From NCBI RefSeq assembly GCF_002884495.1, contig NZ_KZ614145.1, positions 1,564,423 through 1,628,422 of the forward strand: 64,000 nucleotides of DNA, read 5' to 3'. Shown in pieces: positions 63,848 through 64,000 of the stretch. Position 1 is the first letter of the stretch. Each line of letters starts with the position of its first letter. The translations under genes and the position numbers were made by a program. The notes under the pieces were generated by a model. That model searched no databases and was not told where the DNA came from. It saw only the letters and a program-made list of their open reading frames with translations. This stretch comes from Rummeliibacillus pycnus. Lineage in GTDB: Bacteria > Bacillota > Bacilli > Bacillales_A > Planococcaceae.

Positions 63848-64000
63848 CGATATAGCCTCCAATTTACATACTATTTTTAATAATAACATTGCCGATAAAT
63901 GTCGTAAATTGTTTATGAGTTTTAATTTCATCTATTTATCTTCTATTAGAATATCTAGTATCACTTTTATTAAATTATATTACATCTAATTATATTTCAG

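Noticed and set aside
63848-63931. 28-residue N-terminal extension of ThyA
   Set aside because: The ATG at 63847 has GGAGG at ideal distance and gives the normal ThyA N-terminus.

Overview
The window looks like the chromosome of an endospore-forming, AT-rich, low-GC Gram-positive bacterium of the order Bacillales, probably Planococcaceae-like (Lysinibacillus/Rummeliibacillus relatives). The reasons are two loci of GerA-type germinant receptor genes, a YjcZ-type small sporulation peptide, a DUF3231 protein, an S-box (SAM-I) riboswitch in front of metI-metC, YozE, YpmR/YpmS, and AGGAGG-type ribosome binding sites with frequent TTG and GTG starts. The genus is inference.

Layout. 1-9.6 kb: a LysE-family exporter cut by the window edge, a polar amino acid ABC importer operon, a DUF1980/DUF318 membrane pair, a GNAT enzyme, an EamA exporter behind a short leader peptide and two mutually exclusive hairpins, and a cold shock gene with a long hairpin leader. 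9.6-14.7 kb: small and accessory genes (orphan GerA A-subunit, WYL-like/YolD pair, YjcZ peptide, DUF3231 protein, broken integrase). 14.7-35.8 kb: a conserved block, odhB-odhA, an ArlS/ArlR-like two-component pair, a PAS-GGDEF diguanylate cyclase, dapF, GNAT, murG, then MATE, a gerA-type ABC operon, a CAP-domain secreted protein, a CobW GTPase and a carboxy-terminal processing protease. Gene content and order (odhAB-arlRS-GNAT-murG-ctp-yozE-msr-degV-dfrA-thyA) resemble the same region of Staphylococcus, which supports the ArlRS call.

35.8-53.9 kb is an integrated genomic island of about 17.8 kb. It sits in the 3' end of deoD: the last 131 bp of deoD occur twice as a direct repeat at 35820-35950 and 53797-53927, and the probable native deoD terminator now lies beside the orphan copy, 18 kb from the gene. 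The island holds a decayed tyrosine integrase, an Xre regulator with paired operator-like sites, remnants of a conjugation module (FtsK-type coupling ATPase with an in-frame stop, replication-relaxation protein, membrane protein), and a cargo of possible defence or toxin genes: a HEPN protein, a SIR2-like protein, a PIN protein with a zinc ribbon flanked by 72-bp direct repeats, and an RHS toxin tip with a small membrane protein. It also carries a secreted polysaccharide deacetylase, a methyltransferase, a VOC protein, many gene fragments and a family of dispersed hairpin repeats. It looks immobilised and partly decayed.

53.8-64 kb returns to housekeeping genes: deoD, yozE, an SH3 secreted protein, SAM riboswitch-metI-metC, msrA-msrB, ypmS-ypmR, degV, dfrA and thyA.

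The strongest leads are the deoD island and its cargo, the possible translational switch ahead of the EamA exporter, and an unrecognised structured leader with a tRNA-like T-arm ahead of a GNAT gene.
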